Source: Baffinella frigidus | Lineage: Eukaryota > Cryptophyceae > Cryptomonadales > Baffinellaceae | DNA length: 10,688 nt | Assembly (NCBI GenBank): GCA_026770585.1 | Contig: MU646616.1 | Coordinates: 234,130 to 244,817 of the forward strand | Direction: 5' to 3' | In this document: one piece after another, positions 8,301-10,688 of the stretch | How the letters are laid out: each line of letters opens with the position of its first letter | Numbering within the stretch: the first letter of the stretch is position 1 | The notes under the pieces: generated by a model | Database searches by the model: none | What the model saw: only the letters and a program-made list of their open reading frames with translations | Told to the model about the DNA's origin: nothing | Program-made: the position numbers and the translations under genes

Positions 8301-9489
8301 CAGGAACGCCTCCAGCCACTTGAGCCGTTGCCCTGGTCGAGCGTTCACGGTTTAGGATAGCCCTCCAAAGTGGACCAAATCCCGATTTTACTGCTCGGTT
8401 TCCGACCGGGGAAGCCTCGATTTTGAGGCTCGTGGCGCAAATGCCCGCCTGGAATCCCAAAAAGCCAGATCCACGATTTGGTCCACTACGGAGGGTTTAG
8501 GGTTTGGGGTGTGGGGGTTAGGGGTTGGGGGTTACCGTTTGTCTTCTTCCTTATCACTCTCGAAACAGGTCCTAAATGAGGCCCTTGAGCCTTGAGTTGA
8601 GTGATACAAAGGTCTATGCGCCTTAAGAAACGGGCCCGCCTCAGAGACAAGGGATACCGAGACAAAGTTTAGGGTTCGTGGGGATTAGGGGTTGGGGGTC
8701 ACCGTACGCGCCGGCGACCACGTCTGGCCGCGCGGCGTGGAGGTCGACCAGCGCCTGCGTTGAGGGTTCCGGGTTGAGGGTTTCGGATTTCGGGGTGAGG
8801 GGTGAGGGCGTGGAGGGTTTCAGGTGAGAAGCGCTGGGTGTGGCACACTGAGCGGCACACTGAGCGGCGCACACCTCGCAGGTGCTGACCCGAGACCTAA
8901 ACTCCAAACCCTAAACCAAAAACCCGACACCCCAAAGTTAAACGCTAAAAGCTAAACGCTAAATTCTAAACCCTCATCCCCGAACCCGAAACCTGGAAGC
9001 TGGCGCGCGCCAGGCTGGCGTCCGCGACGCCACGCCCTGCTTTCGGGTTTTCGGTTGATGCTCAGGGGGGTGCGTTTAGGGTTTAAGGTTTTTTTGAGGG
9101 GATGCAAGGAGGCGAGGGGAGTTTGGGGTTTGGGGTGGAAACCCAAAACCCGAAAGCTTTCGGGGTTTGGGTTGCCACTAAGCAGCCAACGGGGGCTGCA
9201 CGGATACAGTCCATCGAAACGACTTGTACAAGAATCTTATCCATTCGCGTTGGATTATAACCGCATTTTTCCCGGATATCCGGGGGGAAAGGAACTCGGC
9301 CGCTGCTAAGTAGATGATCAGGGTTCGGCGTTGAGGGTTTTCTTGAGGGGAGCCGAGGAGGCGAGGGGGGTTGGGGTTTGGTGTTTAGGGTTTAGGGCGT
9401 TTGGGGTTTAGGGTTTAGGGGAGACCGCCGAGGGGCGCGAGCGCGGCGGTGAGCGCATCCTCGATGATGCCTTGCATCTGCGTCGCTGC
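341..9489 (-). CDS. ECM29: ECM29-like proteasome adaptor/scaffold, partial, 15 exons
   Basis: Join on the minus strand, 5' to 3': 9489-9426, 9036-8993, 8754-8703, 8332-8244, 6942-6646, 6559-6476, 6046-5825, 4953-4866, 4697-4666, 4465-4376, 3113-3066, 2803-2755, 2511-2435, 1653-1585, 409-341. The sum is 1374 nt, 458 codons, with no stop and matching phase at each junction. ECM29 is a large HEAT-repeat protein (about 1,800 residues) that binds 26S proteasomes and tethers or remodels them. Matching features, from memory of the family: HEAT helices at residues 84-182, DEFHLS|VGEALACVAGG near 315-335, VRAAGAPWLLCLLRYG at 413-428 and LQQHFTFMLGERSEFVQE at 441-458, all in family order. Residues 183-260 and 355-390 are charged or Ala/Gly-rich linkers, probably disordered. 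The fragment covers roughly the N-terminal-to-middle part. Both gene ends are missing. Another HEAT-repeat protein is the main alternative. Confidence 0.75.
1128..1253 (+). repeat. Structured repeat, copy 1
   Basis: Shares about 80-100 bp with 1991-2095: ACATCCAC, a hairpin TTCAAGGG-AAAG-CCCTTGGA (1143-1162), a perfect 16-bp palindrome ACGACAGATCTGTCGT at 1174-1189, then GGTTTCCCTCGA. The last motif is present twice (from 1202 and 1230). The GGTTTCCC motif is complementary to TCAAGGGAAAGCC, so the whole can fold back. Confidence 0.65.
1498..1578 (+). repeat. GA microsatellite beside exon 14
   Basis: GGGA/GA-rich purine tract on the plus strand. In the sense of the gene it is a CT tract starting a few bases after the GC donor of exon 14. 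It gives long spurious Ser/Leu or Arg/Glu reading frames. Confidence 0.85.
1585..1653 (-). CDS. ECM29: Exon 14: HEAT helix, GC donor
   Basis: Acceptor GGGCAG|GTG, donor CAG|GCCAGC, 23 codons in phase 0: VRAAGAPWLLCLLRYG then ASHPVLQ. It matches the conserved VR.A...WLL.L.r HEAT helix of ECM29. The donor is GC, followed by a CT tract. A near-identical partial copy with its acceptor lies at 1784-1827, reading VRAAEAPWLCCLLRY. Another GT donor cannot be found in a workable position. Confidence 0.78.
1706..1785 (+). repeat. GGTCACGAG dispersed repeat, locus 1
   Basis: Doubled GGTCACGAGG motif followed by two tandem copies of TTCGTGTG.CCC.AT.AACCGACGGATAGGG. Related copies are at 5159-5211 and 9679-9737 on the plus strand and 7842-7886 and 8138-8220 on the minus strand. 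Confidence 0.75.
1784..1827 (-). pseudogene. Partial copy of exon 14
   Basis: In sense it keeps acceptor GGCAG|GTG and reads VRAAEAPWLCCLLRY before running into unrelated sequence with no donor. It differs from exon 14 at a few positions. Flanks toward 1846 (CACAGC.TCCGTTA) also match those of exon 14, so the duplication included intron. Confidence 0.7.
1991..2095 (+). repeat. Structured repeat, copy 2
   Basis: Perfect 8-bp hairpin TTCAAGGG-AAAC-CCCTTGAA at 2013-2032, then a perfect 16-bp palindrome ACGCCAGATCTGGCGT at 2047-2062, then GGTTTCCCTCGA at 2075-2086, which pairs with TCAAGGGAAACC at 2014-2025 with one mismatch. Compared with copy 1 both arms of the palindrome changed together (A/T to C/G). 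Confidence 0.65.
2237..2382 (+). repeat. GA/GGGA microsatellite
   Basis: About 145 nt of GA and GGGA repeats inside intron E13/E14, ending some 50 nt from the exon 13 donor. It mirrors the GA tract beside exon 14 and encodes only repeat-derived frames. Confidence 0.85.
2435..2511 (-). CDS. ECM29: Exon 13 of the ECM29-like gene
   Basis: Acceptor ATCCAG|GC, donor CAG|GTCCCC. Two bases complete Gly, then VVKEKAMEDVLAHVMEETLL and HAKPQ. In the family this helix ends just before VRqAa..WLL, which is exactly what exon 14 supplies in phase 0. The donor is followed by a long CT-rich tract in the sense direction (GA on the plus strand). Confidence 0.75.
2512..2754 (+). repeat. Intron E12/E13: telomere-like repeat
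   Basis: 243 nt, nearly all degenerate GGGTTTAGGG / GGGTTTGGGG / GGGTTGAGGG on the plus strand, with a short TATTTATTGTTTATTG patch at 2583-2636. In sense the intron begins GTGCAAACCCC and ends TCTCATCCAG. Confidence 0.85.
2755..2803 (-). CDS. ECM29: Exon 12: charged linker
   Basis: Acceptor AAACAG|GCG, donor G|GTGCAA, 16 codons + 1 nt: AREKEGAGMEVDGEDK. It is a hydrophilic, probably disordered linker between HEAT units. The split Gly codon is finished by exon 13. Telomere-like repeat abuts it on both sides, so its GC-rich non-repetitive sequence stands out. Confidence 0.65.
2804..3065 (+). repeat. Intron E11/E12: telomeric (TTTAGGG)n array
   Basis: 262 nt made of telomere-type repeat. About seven near-perfect TTTAGGG units run from 2822 to 2871, then degenerate variants to 3060. 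In sense it begins GTTTCAACCCTCAACCC and ends CCTAAAACAG. This is interstitial, not a chromosome end, because exons of one gene lie on both sides. Confidence 0.9.
3066..3113 (-). CDS. ECM29: Exon 11: 16-codon acidic exon
   Basis: Acceptor CGACAG|GAC, donor GTG|GTTTCA, 48 nt in phase 0 encoding DATKDEERAMEEWSRV. It is hydrophilic, and sits where the family has a variable loop after the GEA helix. A partial copy of its 5' edge with the flanking TCAATCAA-rich intron lies at 3240-3290. Being a multiple of three, it could be skipped without a frameshift. Confidence 0.62.
3527..3667 (+). repeat. Minisatellite, about 26-bp unit
   Basis: Five to six units of GGGAGTGTCGTTTGGACATAG with variable G runs and ATAAAT/ATAGGG variants. 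Confidence 0.8.
3668..4146 (-). pseudogene. Three decayed copies of the exon 10 3' edge
   Basis: Plus-strand ACCTCGTACGCAGCGGGC (end of exon 10 with donor) recurs at 4107-4146 (about 38 of 40 nt alike, donor GTCACC kept), about 3905-3940 (more decayed, GT lost) and about 3668-3700 (donor GTCCCC kept). Similarity falls with distance from exon 10. None has a matching exon start, so they are fragments, not alternative exons. Confidence 0.7.
4376..4465 (-). CDS. ECM29: Exon 10: GEA-motif exon
   Basis: Acceptor ACGCAG|GTG, donor GAG|GTGTCT, 30 codons in phase 0: VGEALACVAGGRAHVSPKLL then SQLKMPAAYE. The start (VGEALACVAGG) is the most recognisable ECM29 signature in the window, equivalent to the conserved GEA...a.G helix. 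The last about 40 nt plus the donor are repeated three times in the next intron, at 4107-4146, about 3905-3940 and about 3668-3700. Confidence 0.82.
4466..4665 (+). repeat. Intron E9/E10: telomere-like repeat
   Basis: 200 nt dominated by GGGTTTAGGG, GGGTTAAGGG and GGGTTTGGGG on the plus strand (4530-4659). In sense it begins GTGAGCGACCCTAAAC and ends CACAACGCAG. Confidence 0.85.
4666..4697 (-). CDS. ECM29: Exon 9: 32-nt microexon
   Basis: Acceptor AAGCAG|GG, donor TCG|GTGAGC, the best donor in the gene. Two bases complete Gly, then QLRVDEFHLS. Flanked by exons 8 and 10 it restores the family segment ..akq.elhfs|vGEA... The 32 nt lie inside telomere-like repeat on both sides, so it is invisible to ORF scanning. 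Phase agreement on both sides and the family match support it strongly despite its size. Confidence 0.78.
4698..4865 (+). repeat. Intron E8/E9: TTCGGG-type repeat
   Basis: 168 nt. Telomere-like repeat in which the CGGGTTT variant has spread: TTTCGGG tracts with a 41-nt higher-order unit containing TCTGGTTCAGAGG (about 4790 and 4830). In sense it begins GTCTGCACCCGAAACCC and ends CCTGAAGCAG. Confidence 0.85.
4866..4953 (-). CDS. ECM29: Exon 8 of the ECM29-like gene
   Basis: Acceptor CCCCAG|GCG, donor G|GTCTGC, 29 codons + 1 nt. It encodes AARALGSICVSNRDPVV and LSAAAGFLYATA, equivalent to the ALG...vgd..f segment that precedes the conserved GEA motif in ECM29. The split Gly codon is completed by exon 9. 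The donor leads into a 168-nt intron made almost wholly of TTCGGG/TTTAGG-type repeat. Confidence 0.75.
4993..5082 (+). repeat. Dispersed repeat family B, copy 1
   Basis: GGGCCCGTTTCTTAAGGC through TATCACTCAACTCAAGGCTC to ACCTGTATTGAGAGTAATG, directly followed by a GAA tract. The reverse complement is at 8541-8638 and a decayed third copy at about 10017-10079. In copy 2, TATCACTC and GAGTGATA can pair. Confidence 0.75.
5159..5211 (+). repeat. GGTCACGAG dispersed repeat, locus 2
   Basis: GGTCACGAAATGGTCACGAG, then GTGTCCCCGTTAACCGACGG and ATAGGG. It directly abuts, and seems to truncate, an exon 7 edge copy at 5214. Confidence 0.75.
5214..5685 (-). pseudogene. Three copies of the exon 7 3' edge
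   Basis: 5606-5685 keeps a donor (GTGAAT) but has a one-base insertion relative to exon 7. 5445-5495 is shorter, with donor GTCAAG kept. 5214-5270 keeps LGGVLSGKERES in frame but ends at the dispersed repeat. All are in the same orientation as exon 7. None joins in phase to both neighbours. Confidence 0.75.
5529..5551. other. Perfect inverted repeat, 9-bp arms
   Basis: CCTACGGTA - GGCAG - TACCGTAGG, with a further imperfect partner GAAGCTACGG beside it. It could form a hairpin in DNA or in the intron RNA. No function is evident. Confidence 0.7.
5825..6046 (-). CDS. ECM29: Exon 7: acidic/Ala-Gly linker then helix
   Basis: Acceptor GAACAG|GGC, donor GCG|GTAACC, 74 codons in phase 0. The first part, GGVEVTEGEAKKAKLGESEG, is charged and includes a short basic KKAKL patch. 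A long Ala/Gly/Asp stretch follows, then LTELTVLGVIERLGSVLSGK and ERESDAYEA, a HEAT-type helix. Joined to exon 8 it reads YEA|AARALGSICV, matching the family pattern E.A..ALG. Its 3' edge is copied three times downstream (5606-5685, 5445-5495, 5214-5270), and its 5' edge once at 6262-6329. Confidence 0.75.
6096..6185 (+). repeat. Tandem pair of hairpin units
   Basis: Unit 1: 9-bp perfect stem GAAAGCACG-ATTC-CGTGCTTTC (6096-6117). Unit 2: 8-bp perfect stem GCCCGGGA-ACGA-TCCCGGGC (6144-6163). Each is followed by GTTTTTGGAGC and ..TTT.AGAAGC. The 3' flanks are conserved, while the stems differ in sequence but remain fully paired. Confidence 0.7.
6262..6329 (-). pseudogene. Partial copy of the exon 7 5' edge
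   Basis: In sense it keeps CCCAG|GGC and reads GGGEVNEGEANKAKLDDSEE, compared with GGVEVTEGEAKKAKLGESEG of exon 7, then diverges. The frame is kept through about 20 codons. The only nearby GT (GTAACC) would give the wrong phase for exon 7, so it is read as a decayed copy rather than an extra exon. Confidence 0.65.
6476..6559 (-). CDS. ECM29: Exon 6: charged linker, GC donor
   Basis: Acceptor ACGAAG|GTTGAG, donor CAG|GCAAAC, 28 codons in phase 0. The product is VEDGKASPAKVAQGGAETEK then EGGKPAPQ, rich in K, E, G and A and probably disordered. It is inserted after the HEAT block relative to the family. The donor is GC rather than GT. The acceptor is AAG rather than CAG, so this exon is less certain; skipping it would keep the frame because it is a multiple of three. 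Confidence 0.6.
6560..6645 (+). repeat. Intron E5/E6: 86-nt telomere-like intron
   Basis: Shortest intron of the gene. The plus strand reads GGGTTCAGGGTTTAGGGTTG and similar almost throughout. In sense it begins GTTCACCCTAAACCC and ends CTACGAAG. It is composed of little besides splice-site ends and telomere-like units. Confidence 0.85.
6646..6942 (-). CDS. ECM29: Exon 5: HEAT-repeat block, longest exon
   Basis: Acceptor TTGCAG|GTGCGC, donor AAG|GTTCAC, exactly 99 codons in phase 0. It contains LDTRLGAVAALGHTLARGG, then RLAALRLLHALVRD, then VVCVACRALGLAGLEHPLPL. These match the ECM29 pattern of an ALG..l helix, a row of L-rich helices and an ALG...G.LPL ending. Third positions are overwhelmingly G or C. 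Its first about 55 nt exist in further copies in the upstream intron (7136-7185, 7556-7581 and fragments). Confidence 0.85.
7067..7185 (-). pseudogene. Copies of the exon 5 start
   Basis: 7136-7185 keeps acceptor TGCGAG.. region as CGCAG|GTG and reads VRVAPAELQGVVETLAASA, compared with VRMPPAELQAVVETLAASA in exon 5; of seven codon differences four are synonymous. It then runs into a CT tract without a donor in place. 7067-7110 is a more decayed copy (GTGTGCATGCCG...GTCGTCGAAAGC). A third start lies at 7556-7581 (ARMPPAL). Confidence 0.65.
7288..7392. repeat. Direct repeat family C, copy 1
   Basis: About 95 bp shared with 9175-9270 in the same orientation: GCAGCCAAC.GGGGCT.CACGG, ACAGTCCATC.AAACGA, TTGTAC.AGAATCTTATC. 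This copy has about 12 extra nt (CTAGAAATAAGT) inside. No coding pattern was recognised. Confidence 0.7.
7842..7886 (-). repeat. GGTCACGAG dispersed repeat, locus 3
   Basis: Plus strand GGTTAATGGGGACACAAGAA followed by two CCTCGTGACCA units. It follows an exon 4 edge remnant (7814-7836) in the same order as at 8138-8220. Confidence 0.75.
7902..8080. mobile_element. MITE-like element with about 49-bp terminal inverted repeats
   Basis: Terminal inverted repeats 7902-7950 and 8031-8080 (ends TCATCG...CGATGA; inner arms TTTCGGGAATGTCCTT and AAGGACATTTCCCGAAA) with few mismatches. It is flanked by AATT at 7898-7901 and 8081-8084 (4 bp, or 5 bp as AAATT). The tandem paralogue at 8226-8240 reads CCCTAAATTGCAGCA without the element, giving an empty site. 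It carries no transposase, so it would need one in trans. The superfamily is not assigned. Confidence 0.85.
8085..8125 (-). pseudogene. Copy of the exon 4 3' edge
   Basis: Nearly identical to 8235-8276, including donor GCG|GTATGCTGC and the coding end ..LFAVLYGALA. A shorter remnant is at 7814-7836. There is no exon start, so it is a tandem-duplication product. Confidence 0.75.
8138..8220 (-). repeat. GGTCACGAG dispersed repeat, locus 4
   Basis: Two CTATCCGTCRGTTAATG..GACACA units followed by two CCTCGTGACCA units, the reverse complement of locus 1, including the doubling of both parts. Confidence 0.75.
8244..8332 (-). CDS. ECM29: Exon 4 of the ECM29-like gene
   Basis: Acceptor GACCAG|GG, donor GCG|GTATGC. 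Two bases finish a Gly codon, then 29 codons include KWLEAFLFCANEGTRELVA followed by VLYGALA. The pattern of helix, then E.tRElvA.lYg, is typical of the N-terminal HEAT repeats of ECM29. The 3' end of this exon with its donor is repeated almost exactly at 8085-8125, and a shorter remnant lies at 7814-7836. Exon 4 joins exon 5 in phase 0 across a 1301-nt intron. Confidence 0.75.
8361..8495. mobile_element. MITE-like element, second family, copy 1
   Basis: Terminal inverted repeats at 8361-8381 and 8475-8495 (CCCTCCAAAGTGGACC.. and ..GGTCCACTACGGAGGG), 19 of 21 bp pairing. An inner hairpin AGCCTC-GATTTT-GAGGCT is at about 8413-8430. No coding capacity. No clear target-site duplication was seen. 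A truncated second copy is at 9869-9960. Confidence 0.75.
8541..8638 (-). repeat. Dispersed repeat family B, copy 2
   Basis: Reverse complement of 4993-5082 over about 90 nt, from CTTCTTCC to GGGCCCG. The GAA/CTT end is on the same side of the unit as in copy 1. Confidence 0.75.
8703..8754 (-). CDS. ECM29: Exon 3 of the ECM29-like gene
   Basis: Acceptor AACGCAG|GCG, donor G|GTGACC; 17 codons + 1 nt encoding ALVDLHAARPDVVAGAY. The following split Gly codon is completed by exon 4. The composition (helical, with R-P-D-V-V turn) fits a HEAT repeat. The intron on its 5' side ends in AACCCTCAACGCAG, a telomere-like pyrimidine tract next to the acceptor. Confidence 0.65.
8755..8992. repeat. Intron E2/E3: telomere-like repeats in opposite orientations
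   Basis: 238 nt. 8760-8826 is G-rich on the plus strand, while 8897-8990 is C-rich on the plus strand (CCCTAAACC, AAACGCTAAA). In sense the intron starts G-rich and ends C-rich, so the ends could pair. A GGCACACTGAGC duplication is at 8839-8868. Confidence 0.75.
8993..9036 (-). CDS. ECM29: Exon 2 of the ECM29-like gene
   Basis: Acceptor AAAGCAG|GG and donor CAG|GTTTCG. Two bases complete the split Gly codon from exon 1, then RGVADASLARASFQ follows. Joined in phase 0 to exon 3 it gives ..LARASFQALVDLHAARPDVV.., a continuous HEAT-like helix pair. The donor runs straight into TTCGGG/TTTAGG-type repeat in the G-rich sense orientation. Confidence 0.6.
9037..9425 (+). repeat. Intron E1/E2: telomere-like repeat and family C copy 2
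   Basis: 389 nt. Telomere-like repeat occupies 9042-9170 and 9317-9423. Between them lies copy 2 of direct repeat family C (9175-9270). The phrase GAGGGGA..GGAGGCGAGGGG.GTT occurs twice (9097 and 9344), so part of the flanking repeat was duplicated too. Confidence 0.7.
9426..9489 (-). CDS. ECM29: Exon 1 of the visible ECM29-like gene
   Basis: Acceptor CGCAG|GCAGCG, donor G|GTCTCC, starting in phase 0 and ending one base into a codon (21 codons + 1 nt). It encodes AATQMQGIIEDALTAALAPLG, an amphipathic helix. It is the most 5' exon I can support, but not the start of the gene, since no convincing initiation context is present. A shortened copy of the same exon lies upstream at 9587-9640. Assignment rests on phase continuity with exon 2 rather than on a strong family motif. 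Confidence 0.55.
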
Positions 9490-9868
9490 CTGCGCAGAGT
9501 ATTCGACACAAACGCTTCAGTGTTGGACACACCCGCACGAGTGTTGGACACACCCACGCGAGTGGTGGACACACCCCAACCCTAGTGGAGACCGCCGTGA
9601 GCGCATCCTCGATGATGCCTTGCATTTTCGTCGCTGCCAGCAGATCGTTGTGAATTAATTCAGTGTGGTGTCAGGTGCGGTCACGCGGTTCGGGGTTGGT
9701 CACGCGGTTCGTGTGCCCCCATCAACCGCCGGATAAGGCACGTGGGGGTGATGACGCGGCCTGCGCACACGGGGAAACGTGTTTACCACACTGTTTACTA
9801 CTGAATCTTGTTTACCACAATGTTGACTACACTGTTTACCGCACCGCCGAGGGTCCTCGATGATACCT
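9490..9868. repeat. Upstream of exon 1: exon-1 copies and short tandem repeats
   Basis: 9515-9576 has three units of GTGTTGGACACACCC.CACGA. 9587-9640 is a shortened copy of exon 1 with the same GTCTCC donor but the CAG acceptor changed to CTG. 9679-9737 is GGTCACGAG locus 5 (GGTCACGCGG variants). 9780-9840 is a loose tandem repeat of TGTTTACCACA. 9843-9866 is a third exon 1 fragment (CCGAGGGTCCTCGATGATACC). No exon 5' of exon 1 could be supported. Confidence 0.6.
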
Positions 9869-9960
9869 AGGCGGGCTTCTGAGCCATTAGCCTTGAAATC
9901 GAGACTTCCCTAGGCGGGAATCGAGCAAGTAAAATCGGGATTTGGTCCACTTTGGAGGGC
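9869..9960. mobile_element. Second-family MITE, truncated copy
   Basis: Reverse-oriented match to 8361-8450, from AGGCGGGC through AAATCGAG.CTTCCC to TAAAATCGGGATTTGGTCCA and CTTTGGAGGG. The far inverted repeat is missing. It retains the intact CTTTGGAGGG end that pairs perfectly with the left end of copy 1. Confidence 0.75.
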
Positions 9961-10339
9961 ATCTGTTTCGCTGTCTGCGGACACGGGGCCGCACACCGTC
10001 TTATTTCTTATCTTCTTCTTTTTCTTTTTCTTCTTCTTCTTCTTTATTGCTCTCGCTACTGGTCCTGGATGTGAGCCTCGGTCGGACAGGTGACGAGCCT
10101 CGGTGGTTGACTAATGAAGCTATCTTTGATCTCGCTTATGCGTCGGGCCTTGGCTTCTGCGGCCTCTCTCCTCCGCAGCGGGGTCTCACTGGTTAGGAAC
10201 GTGTTATCAACGCACGCGACGGTACACTCTCAACGTGAAACGTGTTGTCAACCCGCGTCATCCTACTTTCATCAGTTTTAGACTGTCTCAAACTGATCAT
10301 ACAGATTATCTGAGGGCGCGTTTGACCTGAGAGCGCGCT
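9961..10339. repeat. CTT tract with family B remnant, then unique sequence
   Basis: CTT/CTTTTT tract at 10005-10045 followed by TTGCTCTCG.TACTGGTCCT..ATG.GAGCC, a decayed family B copy 3. Then GAGCCTCGGT twice (10074, 10098). CGTGTTATCAACGC and CGTGTTGTCAACCC lie at 10200 and 10241. I saw no supportable gene. Confidence 0.5.

Positions 10340-10688
<349 letters not shown>

Larger units (their letters stand above)
8333..8702 (-). other. Intron E3/E4
   Basis: 370 nt. It contains the 8361-8495 MITE, short telomere-like patches (8496-8535, 8666-8700) and copy 2 of repeat family B. In sense it begins GTGACCCCC and ends GCTCGACCAG. Confidence 0.7.

Noticed and set aside
8876-8896. Possible tiny exon (SRVSTCE) between TTTAG and GAG|GTGTGC
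   Set aside because: Phase does not fit exons 2 and 3, which join directly in phase 0 and give a better HEAT helix.
9175-9270. Coding exon in repeat family C (minus strand MDKILVQVVSMD..)
   Set aside because: The second copy at 7288-7392 breaks the frame, and no splice sites or phase fit the gene.
10066-10225. Minus-strand open reading with LRRREAAEAKARRISEIK
   Set aside because: About 50 codons, helix-like, but no family match, no splice context in phase with exon 1, and it includes a repeat family B remnant.

Overview
This is eukaryotic nuclear DNA, most likely from a unicellular alga or other protist. The coding segments are short, GC-rich at third codon positions and separated by introns. 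The spacer DNA is full of plant/algal-type telomeric repeat (TTTAGGG and degenerate TTCGGG, TTGAGGG, TTTGGGG forms) and microsatellites (GA, GAA, AT). No bacterial-type gene, rRNA, tRNA or CRISPR array was seen. All 15 acceptors read AG|G, and the donors are loose (13 GT, 2 GC). This recalls dinoflagellate introns and also the GC-donor introns of some haptophytes, but the sequence does not settle the lineage.

The window holds one recognisable gene, on the minus strand and open at both window edges. I assembled 15 exons by hand (E1 at 9426-9489 to E15 at 341-409). They total 1374 nt and read as one open frame of 458 codons, with every junction phase-compatible. The order and content of the fragments match the HEAT-repeat proteasome adaptor/scaffold ECM29 (human ECPAS): a HEAT block in E5, a DEFHLS|VGEALACVAGG segment across E9/E10, a VR..WLL HEAT helix in E14 and a Q..F..L.E...Q segment in E15. 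Charged linkers (E6, E7, E11, E12) interrupt the HEAT array. No other protein-coding gene is supported; the long continuous frames in the window are mostly readings of simple repeats.

Introns fall into two kinds. Short ones (about 86-430 nt) consist largely of telomere-like repeat, usually with the C-rich strand in the sense direction. Long ones (about 780-1300 nt: E4/E5, E7/E8, E10/E11, E13/E14, E14/E15) are arrays of decayed copies of the edge of a neighbouring exon, with its splice site and some flanking intron. Among these sit small inverted-repeat elements, including a 179-bp MITE whose insertion can be read against a paralogous empty site, a second MITE family with two copies, a dispersed GGTCACGAG repeat and a repeat linked to GAA/CTT tracts.

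Upstream of E1 (9490-10688) are exon-copy fragments, short tandem repeats, a truncated MITE copy, a CTT tract and a long AT microsatellite that runs off the window. Downstream of E15 (1-340) there is a poly-G edge and no supportable exon.
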